Shown: positions 17,816-27,333 of the stretch, piece by piece
Position numbering within the stretch: the first letter of the stretch is position 1
Layout of the letters: each line of letters starts with the position of its first letter
Assembly: GCA_026005035.1 (NCBI GenBank)
Contig: BPKH01000008.1
Coordinates: 62,001-126,000, forward strand
Reading direction: 5' to 3'
Length of the DNA stretch: 64,000 nucleotides
Source of the DNA: Porticoccaceae bacterium
GTDB lineage: Bacteria; Pseudomonadota; Gammaproteobacteria; Pseudomonadales; Porticoccaceae
Translations under genes and position numbers: made by a program
The notes under the pieces: model-generated
The model's database searches: none
Seen by the model: the letters and a program-made list of their open reading frames with translations, nothing else
What the model was told of the DNA's origin: nothing

Positions 17816-19150
17816 TCAGGAATCGCTCTTCCGCTTGCGCGGCCGGCGCCGTCGGCGGCCCTTGGGGCCGCGGCCCAGGGCCTCCACCATGGCCCGCCGC
17901 CCCGCCTCGTCGGCCTCCTGATAGCGGGTCCACCAGTGGCCCAAGCCCCCCAGATCCTCGCCGCTCGCTTCCCGCAACAGCAAAAAATCGTAGGCGGCGC
18001 GGAATCGCGGCAGGGCCAGGAGGTGCTCGGCGCGGTTCCCTTCCCGCCGCGGGAGGCGCAGCTGCAGCTCCCAGATCTCCCGCATGGGCAGGCTGAAGCG
18101 GCGCGGAATGGCGATCCGCTCCAATTGTCTGAGGAGCGCCCGGGAGGCCGCCTTCTGCAGGGCCAGGGCCGGCGCTTCTCCTTTCCCCTCCAGCGATTTG
18201 CGCTCCCGCTCCACCACCGGCCAGAGCAGGGCGGCGAGCAGGAAGGCCGGGGTCACCGTCTTGCCGGACCGCACCCGCAGGTCGGTGTTGGTCATCGCCT
18301 GGGCCAGGAAGCGCTCCGCGAAGTCGTCCCCCGCCGCCAGACAGGCGGCGGTGTCGGGGAAGAGATGCTCGAACAGGCGATGTTCTCTGAGCAGCTGGAA
18401 GGTGGCCAGGGCGTGGCCGTTGAGAAACAGCTTGAGGAACTCGTCGAACAGGCGGGCCGGCGCCACCTGGGCGAGGAGGTGGCCCAGGGCCGGCAGGGGG
18501 GCGGCCGCCGCGGGGCCGATGGCAAAGCCCAACTTGGCGCCGAAGCGCACCGCCCGGAGCATCCGCACCGGATCCTCTCGATAGCGGGTTTCCGGATCCC
18601 CGATCACCACCAGCTCGCGCCGCTCCAGGTCCGCGAGCCCGCCCGCGTAATCGTAGAGGGTGTTGTCCCGCGGTTGATAGTAGAGGGCGTTGACGGTGAA
18701 GTCGCGGCGGGCGGCGTCGGAGTCGATGTCCCCGTAGGCGTTGTCGGCGAGCAAGAGCCCCTCTTCGGTGCGCACCACCTGGGGGTGGTCATCCCCTTCC
18801 TGGGCGGCGCGGAACGTGGTCACCTCCACCACCTCGCGGCCCACCATCACGTGCACGATCCGAAAGCGCCGTCCGACGATCCGCGAGCGGCGAAACAGCT
18901 TGCGGATCTGTTCCGGGCGGGCGTCGGTGGCCACGTCGAAGTCCTTGGGGTTGAGCCCGAGGAGCATGTCGCGCACGCAGCCGCCCACCACGTAGGCCTG
19001 GAAGCCGTGGTCTTGGAGGGTTTCCACCACCGTGCGAGCGCCGCGGCTGATGCGCGAGGGCTCGAGGGGGTGGGATTGGGGCGGCACCACGTGGGGCCCG
19101 CGCTGGGCCTCCTGGCGCTGGGCGAAAAAGCCGAGCAGCTTCTTGAGCAT
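17816..19150 (-). CDS. pcnB: Poly(A) polymerase I
   Basis: A 444-residue nucleotidyltransferase that adds 3' poly(A) tails and so promotes RNA decay. The catalytic core has GGCVRDMLLG, then PKDFDVATDARPEQ with the two catalytic aspartates, RRDFTVNALYY and DPETRYREDPVRMLRAVRF. The C-terminal tail is strongly basic (GRGPKGRRRRRPRKR), matching PAP I rather than the CCA-adding enzyme. It is downstream of the sRNA terminator and has its own candidate promoter. In Pseudomonas the order crcZ-pcnB-folK is the same. Confidence 0.94.
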   Translation of the reverse strand: MLKKLLGFFAQRQEAQRGPHVVPPQSHPLEPSRISRGARTVVETLQDHGFQAYVVGGCVRDMLLGLNPKDFDVATDARPEQIRKLFRRSRIVGRRFRIVHVMVGREVVEVTTFRAAQEGDDHPQVVRTEEGLLLADNAYGDIDSDAARRDFTVNALYYQPRDNTLYDYAGGLADLERRELVVIGDPETRYREDPVRMLRAVRFGAKLGFAIGPAAAAPLPALGHLLAQVAPARLFDEFLKLFLNGHALATFQLLREHRLFEHLFPDTAACLAAGDDFAERFLAQAMTNTDLRVRSGKTVTPAFLLAALLWPVVERERKSLEGKGEAPALALQKAASRALLRQLERIAIPRRFSLPMREIWELQLRLPRREGNRAEHLLALPRFRAAYDFLLLREASGEDLGGLGHWWTRYQEADEAGRRAMVEALGRGPKGRRRRRPRKRKSDS

Positions 19151-19179
19151 TGGGGCGCGGCCGTCGAGCCGAAGTGCCC

Positions 19180-19208
19180 ATTCTAGCCCGATTCGCTTTC
19201 CCTTGCAG
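19180..19208 (-). promoter_or_regulatory. Candidate sigma-70 promoter of pcnB
   Basis: On the minus strand, CTGCAA (19203-19208) and TAGAAT (19180-19185) are 17 bp apart, ending 29 nt before the pcnB start. A separate promoter is expected because the upstream sRNA ends in a terminator. The -35 match is weak. Confidence 0.5.
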
Positions 19209-19240
19209 GGGAGGAGGGGGCCGGAGGTGGAGGTGAGGCG

Positions 19241-19379
19241 AAGAAAAAGGGGGCTTTTCGCCCCCTTTGCGGACCTTCAAGATTCGGGCCCTAACCCCCC
19301 TGAATCTTGAAATTCAGCGTGTCGGTCTCGTTGTCTTTGTTTGCCGTTATCAGCCGAGTGAGGTCGTTATTGTTATCGC
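19241..19379 (-). ncRNA. CrcZ-like small RNA (CbrB/sigma-54 dependent)
   Basis: A predicted transcript of about 139 nt from near 19379 to a terminator at 19241-19268. It follows a sigma-54 promoter and lies between cbrB and pcnB, exactly where crcZ lies in Pseudomonas. The 5' part is A-rich and carries AACAATAAC (19366-19374) and CAAACAAAGACAAC (19330-19343). These resemble the CA motifs (AAnAAnAA) by which CrcZ binds Hfq/Crc and relieves catabolite repression. The middle forms a 10-bp stem (19276-19285 with 19302-19311) and an alternative 6-bp hairpin (CTGAAT/ATTCAG). It has no start codon with a ribosome binding site, so it is not a peptide gene. Pseudomonas CrcZ is about 400 nt. This one is far shorter, and the function is inferred from position, promoter and motifs. 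Confidence 0.75.
19246..19268 (-). terminator. Rho-independent terminator of the CrcZ-like RNA
   Basis: On the minus strand, AAAGGGGGC pairs with GCCCCCTTT (9 bp, 5-nt GAAAA-type loop), and the downstream sequence reads TTTTTCTT across the end of the stem and beyond. The U-rich tail is also the usual Hfq landing site of small RNAs. Confidence 0.85.
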
Positions 19380-19389
19380 CCTAATAGTT

Positions 19390-19405
19390 AGCAAGGGGTA
19401 TGCCA
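19390..19405 (-). promoter_or_regulatory. Sigma-54 (-24/-12) promoter of the CrcZ-like RNA
   Basis: The minus strand reads TGGCATACCCCTTGCT. This matches the RpoN consensus TGGCACG-N4-TTGCW with the GG and GC dinucleotides at the required spacing. Transcription should start near 19379. The upstream gene encodes an NtrC-family activator (CbrB), the class required by sigma-54. Confidence 0.88.
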
Positions 19406-19468
19406 AAAAACGTTAAACATTGTAAATCAATGGGTTGCGTTTTTCTGGGAGAGGTGGGCAGGGGCGAT

Positions 19469-19508
19469 CTGTTACCGGTGGAAACAGTGCCAGTGACGAT
19501 TTGTAACG
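19469..19508 (-). promoter_or_regulatory. Candidate CbrB enhancer sites
   Basis: Between cbrB and the sigma-54 promoter lies the imperfect palindrome CTGTTACCGGTGGAAACAG (19469-19487). TGTTAC (19470-19475) and GTAACG (19503-19508) half-sites also occur here. Pseudomonas CbrB sites are described as TGTTAC and GTAACA half-sites about 12-13 bp apart. Here the two clearest halves are 27 bp apart, so the match is partial. The distance of about 65-100 bp from the promoter suits an enhancer. Confidence 0.5.
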
Positions 19509-19516
19509 AATGGGGT

Positions 19517-20869
<1,353 letters not shown>

Positions 20870-20885
<16 letters not shown>

Positions 20886-23731
20886 GGCGCATTCCCCTCG
20901 GTGGTTTGGGCGCGGACCAGCACCAGGCTCGCCCGCGTGCCGCGCCCGCCGGCCACCGGGCTCTCGATGGCGATGGTGCCGCCGTGGGCGCGCACGATCC
21001 CGTAGACCAAAGACAGGCCGAGTCCCGTGCCCTTGCCCGGCTCCTTGGTGGTGAAGAACGGATCCATCACCCGCGGCAGATGCTCTGGCGCGATGCCGGC
21101 CCCATGGTCGACGACGCTCACGCGCACGCGCTGCCCGCTGATGGCCTCGGCCACCACTTCCACCGGGTCCCCCTCGCGGCTCGCGTCGCGGGCGTTGGCC
21201 AACAGATTGAGGAAGACCTGCGCCAGTTGATGGGGGTCTCCTCGCACGCAGAGATCATCCGGGATCGCGGTGCGGAATGCAACCTTCGCGGACCCTTTGT
21301 CCAGGGCTAGCAAGCGGATCGCGTCCTCCACCACCCGGGCCAGGGGAACCGCTTCGAAGCGCGGCTCCTGGTCGCGGCGCGCGAAGTCGATCAAGGTGGA
21401 GACGATGGCGGCAATGCGCCGGGTGAGGTCGAGTATGGTGGCCAGCCGCTCGCCGGCGGCCGGGTCGCGGGTTTCCTCCAGCAGTTCCTGGGCCAGGCAG
21501 GAGATGCCGGTGAGCGGGTTGCCGATCTCGTGGGCGACGCCGGCGGCGAGCCTCCCCACGGAGGCGAGCCGCTCGGCGTGGGCCGCCTCGCGCACCAGCC
21601 GCAGGTAGTCGGTGATCTCCTCCATGAGGATCACCAGATAGTCGCCGCGCTGCGGGGTGGGACCCGGAATGGCGTGCTTGGTCAGGTGGAACCAGCGGCT
21701 CGAGACCTCCCAATCGAGTCGGTGGCTGGGCCACCGTTCCGCCGGCGCGGCCCGGAAGGCCGCGAGCAGCCCGCCCCAGGGCGGGGCCAGATCGGCCAGT
21801 TTGGCCCCCTCGGCGGCGGGCCGGGCGATGCCCGTGTAGCGCGCCATGGCGTGGTTCCAGAGGAGGATCTCCCCCTCCGGGTCCACCGAGCACACCCCCA
21901 CCGGCAGATTCTCCAGGGTTTGCCGGTGGTACAGGCGCAGGCGGTTCAGTTCGGCGGCCAGTCCCGACAGGGCGTCGCCGGCCCGCTCCAGCTGCGCCTC
22001 GATGAGGGCGATGTCGTCCACCACCGGTCCCTCGGCCGGCGGCAGCACCGCCTCCACGATCCGGTCGGCGGCCAGGGTGCCGAGCTTGGCGGACAACTGG
22101 AAGCAGAGCTGGTCGCGCAGCGCGCGCAGGGTGGCCGGTCGCTGATCGTCGGCCGCCGCCCCCAGGTGGGCGAGCGCCCGCTCTACCTCGGCGCGGGCGG
22201 CGGGGCCGATCCAGTCGGCCAGGGCGGCCGCCACCGCGGCACTGGGGCGGGGTGCCACCCCCTGCCGCTGGGGCGGGGGCAGATTGTCCACCGCGCACTG
22301 CTCGGCGTAGTGGCGCTCTTCGGGGGTGGTGGGGGTGACGAGGGACACCAGCGCGGCCACCAACAGATTGGCGGCGAGGGATTCCAGCAGCCAGAAGGGC
22401 CAGTTGGCCGGCCCCAGGGCCACCTGGAGTCCCCACAGGGTGGGGGATTCGGGCGCGAAGAAGAGCGGTCCCACCAGGCCGTACCCCCACAGGGCGCTCC
22501 CGGTGGCGAGTCCCGCCAACAGACCGCGGCGGTTGATGAAGGGAAGGAACAGGGTCGCCACCAGTGCCGGCAGCAGCTGGGCAAGTCCCACCATCCCGCA
22601 GATGGTCAGGTCGGTCACGCTGCCGGGCTGGCCGGCCAGGCCGACCCCCCAGGCGGCACCGAGCCAGCCCCAGGCGAGGGCCCGGGTGCGCAGGCCGAGC
22701 CAGCGCTCCAGGTCTACCTCGCCCAACGGCTTGCCCGGCTGCACCAGCCAGGCGGTCACCAGGGTGCGGCCCACCGCCACGGCGGTGGTGGCCAAAAAGG
22801 CCAGCGCGAGCAGGGCGGCGGCGACGCGTCCCAAGAGGGCGAGCGCGCCGCTGTCCAGGGCGGCGGGCAGGGCGAGCGCGTACTCCTGGAGGGGCACCTC
22901 GAGGGGCAGACGCAAGCCCGCCCACAGAATCGGGAACACCGGCAAGGTCACCCCCAAGAGCACCAGGGGCACCGTCCAGCCCGGCAGGGCGAAGGGGCGA
23001 CGCTCCTCTTCGGCGCCGAGCAGGAAGCTCACCTGGGGCAAAATCAAAGCGAGCGGGAAGAACAGCAGGATCAAGGCGTAGGCGTTGTCGAAGCGCACCG
23101 CCACTTCGTTCTGTCCGGAGGATTCAGCCCAGGCGTTGAGCGCCTCGAGCCCCCCGAAGCCCCTCTCCACTGCCAGCCAGCCGACGGCGAGCACTGCCGC
23201 CAGGCCCGCCGCCCCGGCCAGGGCGCAGGCGGCGGGCAGGGCCTGCCGGGCGCGCCGCGACACGGAGCACAAGCTGGCGAAGGCGGCGGCGACGGCGACC
23301 AACAGGGTCCCGGCGACGCCGGGTTCCGCCCACAGGGCCAGCTGGGCGGCGGCCAGCGGCAGGGAGCCCACTGCCAAGAGGGCGGCGGCCACGGCGGCGA
23401 CCAGGCGGCTGCGGGTGCGGAAGGCGAGCAGATCGGGCACCGTGGCCAGGGCGTGGCGCCGGGAGATCCAGCGGATCGGATCGATGAACAGCGGCGAGAG
23501 GATGAAGGCCCCGGCGAAGGCGAAGATGCCGACGAGGCCGCCGAAGCCGTAGCGACCCACCAGTTCGACGGCGCCGAAGAAAAAGGGCACCCCGGTGGCG
23601 GCCACCACCGCCAGGGCGAGGGGCAGGGGGCGCCGCCAGGGAGTTTCCGGAAGGCGGCCCAGGGCGGCGAGGAGCGCTGGGCCCAGGAAGATCACTCCGG
23701 CCAGCGCAAGGGCGAGGGCGTCCGAGCTCAT
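20870..23731 (-). CDS. cbrA: CbrA, sensor kinase fused to a sodium/solute-symporter-like domain
   Basis: A 953-residue fusion. The N-terminal half (about 1-480) has some 12-13 membrane helices of the SLC5/sodium-solute symporter type. A linker, a PAS domain (about 600-700, [17 protein letters not shown]) and HisKA with His734 in [10 protein letters not shown] follow. The HATPase_c domain has [18 protein letters not shown] and [14 protein letters not shown]. CbrA senses carbon/nitrogen balance in Pseudomonas and, with CbrB, sets catabolite repression via CrcZ. CbrA has been reported there to take part in histidine uptake. It overlaps cbrX (ATGA) and cbrB (16 nt), so the genes are translationally linked. 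Confidence 0.93.
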
Positions 23732-23904
23732 CTCGGCCGCGCCGCCCGGCGGCGCTGGGCGAACCAGGTGGCGAGGATCACCAGGGACCAGAGCACGTAG
23801 GGGCGATACCAGCTCACCCCGGGCCCGTGGAGCCAGTGGAGCGCCATGGGCAGTGCCACCAGGCTGAACAGCACCAGGGTGGCGGCCAGTCGGTAATTGC
23901 GCAC
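23728..23904 (-). CDS. cbrX: CbrX-like small membrane protein
   Basis: A 58-residue protein starting VRNYRLAATLVLFSLVALPM (GTG start, GGGGGAG at suitable spacing). It has two hydrophobic segments (about 6-22 and 36-49), a short polar loop between them and a basic C-terminus ([11 protein letters not shown]). Its stop overlaps the cbrA start as ATGA and its start lies 4 nt after the sfsA stop. In Pseudomonas a small gene, cbrX, occupies the same place and is coupled to cbrA. The symbol is given on position, size and coupling. Its biochemical role is unknown. Confidence 0.75.
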   Translation of the reverse strand: MRNYRLAATLVLFSLVALPMALHWLHGPGVSWYRPYVLWSLVILATWFAQRRRAARPR

Positions 23905-23908
23905 GGCT

Positions 23909-24628
23909 CTACTCCCCCGTCACCGCGTACGGGCGATACGGAATGGGCCGTTCGACGGCGATTTCCCGCGCCGAGAGGCGGCACGCATAGGCGAGCACCT
24001 CCACGCCGAGCGCTCGGGCGCGCTCCAGGGCGGCAGTATAGTGCGGATCGATGGCGGCGGCCGGGCCGGCGGAAGCAGCGGCGCTGTGCTGCACGCAGAA
24101 GAAGAGCGCCGCCCGGTGGCCGGCCCGCACCGCCTCGACCAGCGCCTCCAGGTGCTTGCGGCCGCGCGCCGTGGGCGCATCGGGAAAGACCAGATGTCCC
24201 TGCGGCGTCTCCAGGGTGACGTTTTTGACCTCCAGGAAGCATTTCGGCAGCCCCTCGCCTTCCAGCAGGAAGTCCAGGCGGCTTCCCGCCCAGGGCACCT
24301 CGGCGCGGATCCGGCGATAGGCGGAGAGTTCCGCCACTCGGCCCGCCTCGAGGGCTTCCCGCACCAGGCGATTGGCGCGGGTGGTGTTGACGCCCGCCAG
24401 GTGCCCAGCGGCGGTGGTGACGATCTCCAGGGTGCCGGGCAGCCTGCGCCCGGGTCGGCCGCCCAAGGAGACGTAGCAGGGGCTGTTGGGCACCAGGCAG
24501 CGCAGCATCGAGCCGGTGTTGGGACAGTGGACCGCCAGCTGAGTGCCGCAGGCCAGGCGGACGTCGGCGAAAAAGCGCTGCCGGCGGCCGAGCAGCGTGG
24601 CCGGCAGGAGGGGCGGATCAAAGCGCAC
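23909..24628 (-). CDS. sfsA: SfsA family DNA/RNA nuclease-like protein (sugar fermentation stimulation protein)
   Basis: A 239-residue protein with the SfsA pattern. The N-terminal OB-like region covers about 1-80 (FFADVRLACGTQLAVHCPNTGSM in two conserved blocks). A restriction-endonuclease-like core follows, with RLDFLLEG, the FLEVKNVTLE catalytic-type E-x-K motif and FPDAPTARGRKHLEAL. It was named for an effect on maltose genes in E. coli and its precise function is unsettled. The start is GTG at 24628. It overlaps the aminotransferase gene by 11 nt and precedes cbrX by 4 nt, so it is likely in the cbrXAB transcript. Confidence 0.92.
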   Translation of the reverse strand: MRFDPPLLPATLLGRRQRFFADVRLACGTQLAVHCPNTGSMLRCLVPNSPCYVSLGGRPGRRLPGTLEIVTTAAGHLAGVNTTRANRLVREALEAGRVAELSAYRRIRAEVPWAGSRLDFLLEGEGLPKCFLEVKNVTLETPQGHLVFPDAPTARGRKHLEALVEAVRAGHRAALFFCVQHSAAASAGPAAAIDPHYTAALERARALGVEVLAYACRLSAREIAVERPIPYRPYAVTGE

Positions 24629-25796
24629 GGTGCCTGCCCAGGAAGCGGGCGAGCCGTTCGACCCCCTCTTCCAGTCGCGCCAGGGGCTCGGTGAAGGAAA
24701 AGCGCACGAATCGCCGCCCCTCAGAGGGGCTGAAATCGGTGCCCGGGGTGATCGCCACCGCGGCCTGTGCGAGCACTTCGCGGCAGAAGGTCTCGCTGTC
24801 CTCGGCCAGCTCGCCGAGACCCGCGTAGACGTAGAAGGCGCCCGCGGGGGCGGCGGCGACCTGGAAGCCGAGTTCCGCCAGGGCGGGCACCAGGAAGTCG
24901 CGGCGGGCGCGGAATTCCGCCAGGCGCGCCTCGTAGAAGGGCCGGCAGTCGGGCTGGAGGGCGGCCAGGGCCGCCGCCTGCGCCGGGGCGGGCGGGGCGA
25001 TGTAGAAGTTCTGCGCCAAGGTGGTCAGGGGCGCCACCGCCGCTTCGGGCACCACCGCAAACCCGAGCCGCCAGCCCGGCATGCCGAAGTACTTCGAAAA
25101 GCTGTTGACCACGAAGGCCTGGTCGGTGAGCTCCAGCACCGAGGGGGGTGGGTCCTCGCCGTAGGTGAGGCCGTGGTAGATCTCGTCTACCAGCAGGTGG
25201 CCGCCGCGGCGGGCCACCACGGCGGCGAGCGCGGCGAGCCGCTCCCGGTCGATCACCGCCCCGGTGGGGTTGGCGGGCGAGGCGAGGAGCAGCAAGGCGG
25301 TGTCGGCCCGCCAGTGCGCTTCCACCGCCGCCGGATCGGGCTGCCAGCCGTCCTCGGCGGCGAGGGGGAGAAACAGCGGCTCGGCGTGGCAGCGGCGCAC
25401 GAAATTGGGGTTGCACGGATAGCCCGGATCGGTCACCAGGGCGCTGTCGCCGGGGTCGAGCAGCAGATCGCAAATCAGGGCGAGCGCCGCGCTGGAGCCG
25501 GTGGTCACCACCACCCGGCGGGGGTCCAGCGCCACACCGTGGCGTTCGGCCAACAGGCGGGCGATGGCCTCGCGCAGGTCGGGGCGCCCCAGGGGAGCGG
25601 AGTAGCGGCTGACCTCCGCCGGCGGCGCGGCCAGGACCCGGGCCACCGGCGGGGGCAGGGCGAAGGCGGGCTCGCCGGCTTCCATCCGGATCACGTCGCG
25701 GCCGGAGGCGGCAAGGGCGAGGGCCGCCTCGATGAAGTCCACCACCCGAAAGGGGGTGATCGCTTCCACCTTGCGCGAAAAGCGGCGGGCGGGCAT
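24618..25796 (-). CDS. Pyridoxal-phosphate aminotransferase, class I/II (AspC/DapL-like fold)
   Basis: A 392-residue fold-type I aminotransferase. Conserved elements are the ADPPA-type N-terminal region, TTGSSAALALICDLLL, DPGYPCNPNF, SPANPTGAVI, DEIYHGLTYG and the PLP lysine in VNSFSKYFGMPGWRLGF, plus RFSFTEPLARLEEGVERLA near the end. The amino-acid substrate cannot be assigned. A homologous gene lies near dksA in Pseudomonas. ATG 25796 gives the usual N-terminus. GTG 25808 is an alternative. It heads the minus-strand sfsA-cbrXAB run and is divergent from dksA. Confidence 0.87.
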   Translation of the reverse strand: MPARRFSRKVEAITPFRVVDFIEAALALAASGRDVIRMEAGEPAFALPPPVARVLAAPPAEVSRYSAPLGRPDLREAIARLLAERHGVALDPRRVVVTTGSSAALALICDLLLDPGDSALVTDPGYPCNPNFVRRCHAEPLFLPLAAEDGWQPDPAAVEAHWRADTALLLLASPANPTGAVIDRERLAALAAVVARRGGHLLVDEIYHGLTYGEDPPPSVLELTDQAFVVNSFSKYFGMPGWRLGFAVVPEAAVAPLTTLAQNFYIAPPAPAQAAALAALQPDCRPFYEARLAEFRARRDFLVPALAELGFQVAAAPAGAFYVYAGLGELAEDSETFCREVLAQAAVAITPGTDFSPSEGRRFVRFSFTEPLARLEEGVERLARFLGRHRAL

Positions 25797-25883
25797 GGTC
25801 CGGATCACGGCGCTTGCAAAAGGAGGGGTATCCTAATATAAACGCGGCTTCGGGTTTGCCACCTGCGACGACGAGGCGAGCGA

Positions 25884-26360
25884 ATGGCCAAACAATCTTC
25901 GGGGGGCGCTTCCACCGGCAAGAAGGCGGGCGCTGCGTCCTCGCCATCCCTGCACGGCTTTGCCCCCTACAAGCCGAAAAAGGGCGAAGAGTACATGAGC
26001 CCGGCCCAGCTGGAGCACTTCCGCAACCTGCTCCTCGCCTGGCGCCAGGAGCTCATGGAAGAGGTGGACCGCACCATGTCCCACCTGCGCGACGAGGCGA
26101 ACAACTACCCCGATCCCGTGGACCGGGCGAGCCAGGAAGAGGAGTTCAGCCTCGAGCTGCGCGCCCGCGACCGCGAGCGCAAACTGATCAAAAAGATCGA
26201 CGCCGCCCTGGAGCGGATCAAGAACAACGATTACGGCTACTGCGAACAGTGCGGCGTGGAGATCGGCATCCGCCGCCTCGAAGCGCGACCCACCGCGACC
26301 CTGTGCGTCGACTGCAAGACCCTCGACGAAATCCGCGAGCGCCAGCTGACCGGCTCCTGA
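25884..26360 (+). CDS. dksA: RNA polymerase-binding transcription factor DksA
   Basis: A 158-residue protein that, with ppGpp, adjusts initiation at stable-RNA and amino-acid promoters. It has a long disordered Lys/Ser/Gly N-terminus, then YMSPAQLEHFRNLLLAW. The coiled coil that enters the polymerase secondary channel (NNYPDPVDRASQEEEF with the tip D-x-x-D-x-A) follows. The C-terminal four-cysteine zinc finger uses Cys120, Cys123, Cys141 and Cys144. All four cysteines are kept, so this is the zinc form. SD: GACGAGGCGAG. It lies next to gluQRS as in E. coli and Pseudomonas. Confidence 0.96.
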   Translation: MAKQSSGGASTGKKAGAASSPSLHGFAPYKPKKGEEYMSPAQLEHFRNLLLAWRQELMEEVDRTMSHLRDEANNYPDPVDRASQEEEFSLELRARDRERKLIKKIDAALERIKNNDYGYCEQCGVEIGIRRLEARPTATLCVDCKTLDEIRERQLTGS

Positions 26361-26388
26361 TGCGCCGCTCCGGCGGCGCGATGCCGCC

Positions 26389-27303
26389 GTGAAAGCGCCG
26401 GCGGTGGGCCGCTTCGCGCCCTCGCCGAGCGGCCCCCTCCATTTTGGCTCCCTGGTGGCGGCCCTGGCGAGCTGGTTTCACATCCGCCGGTTGGGCGGGC
26501 GCTGGCTGGTGCGCATCGAGGATCTGGACCCGCCCCGGGAGGTGCCGGGCGCCGCCGATCTAATCCTTCACCAGCTCGAGGCCCACGGCCTCACCTGGGA
26601 CGGCGAGGTGCTCCGCCAGAGCCGCCGCTGTGCCCGCTACGAAGAGATCCTCGAGGCGCTCAGCCAAGGCGGCCACACCTATCCCTGCTCCTGCAGCCGC
26701 ACCGAGGTGGCGGCCATGGGCGGGCGCTACGACGGCCGCTGTCGGCGCCGCCCGCCCCCCGAGGGGCCCTGGGCGGTGCGCCTGCACGTTCCCGCCGAGC
26801 TGGAGGTCGACTTCGACGATCTCTACCAGGGGCCGCAGCGGGGCCGCCCCGCGGATCCCGGCGGAGACTTCGTGGTGCGCCGCCGCGACGGCTTGTTCTC
26901 CTACCAATTGGCGGTGGTCGTGGACGATCTCGACCAGGGGGTGACCCACGTGGTGCGCGGCGCCGACCTCCTCGAGTCGACGCCGCGACAGCTCTGGCTC
27001 TTCCGCCTCCTGGGCGCCGAGCCGCCCCGTTACGGCCACGTGGCGGTGGCGGTCAACCGCTTCGGGCAGAAGCTCAGCAAGCAGAACCACGCGCCGAGTC
27101 TCGATCGGGCGCCGCCGGCGGCCAATCTGCGGGCGGCGCTCGCCTTCTTCGGCCTGGTGGCGCCGGCGGACCTGGTCAGTCCCGAGGAGCTCCTTGCCTG
27201 GGGACTCGCTCACTGGCACCGGGCGTGGGTGGGAGGTCCACCCCGTCCGGCGCCGGCCGCCTGGGCCGACGACGGCTTGGCCGCGCCGCCGGCGAGCCGC
27301 TAA
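26389..27303 (+). CDS. gluQRS: Glutamyl-Q tRNA(Asp) synthetase
   Basis: A 304-residue paralogue of the GluRS catalytic domain that attaches glutamate to queuosine 34 of tRNA-Asp. It has GRFAPSPSGPLHFGSLVAAL (HIGH-like), DLDPPRE, a zinc-site CSCSR with a downstream Cys, and the KMSKS-like KLSKQN. It lacks the anticodon-binding domain, as the family does. The start codon is GTG at 26389. It follows dksA by 28 nt, and the two are co-transcribed in other gammaproteobacteria. Confidence 0.92.
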   Translation: MKAPAVGRFAPSPSGPLHFGSLVAALASWFHIRRLGGRWLVRIEDLDPPREVPGAADLILHQLEAHGLTWDGEVLRQSRRCARYEEILEALSQGGHTYPCSCSRTEVAAMGGRYDGRCRRRPPPEGPWAVRLHVPAELEVDFDDLYQGPQRGRPADPGGDFVVRRRDGLFSYQLAVVVDDLDQGVTHVVRGADLLESTPRQLWLFRLLGAEPPRYGHVAVAVNRFGQKLSKQNHAPSLDRAPPAANLRAALAFFGLVAPADLVSPEELLAWGLAHWHRAWVGGPPRPAPAAWADDGLAAPPASR

Positions 27304-27333
27304 AATCCGCCGACCCTGGCCAACGGACAGCGC

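Noticed and set aside
19306-19379. Short open frame on the minus strand ending in LNFKIQGG
   Set aside because: The frame is preceded by an in-frame stop and has no start codon or ribosome binding site. The region is better explained as a non-coding RNA with a promoter and terminator.
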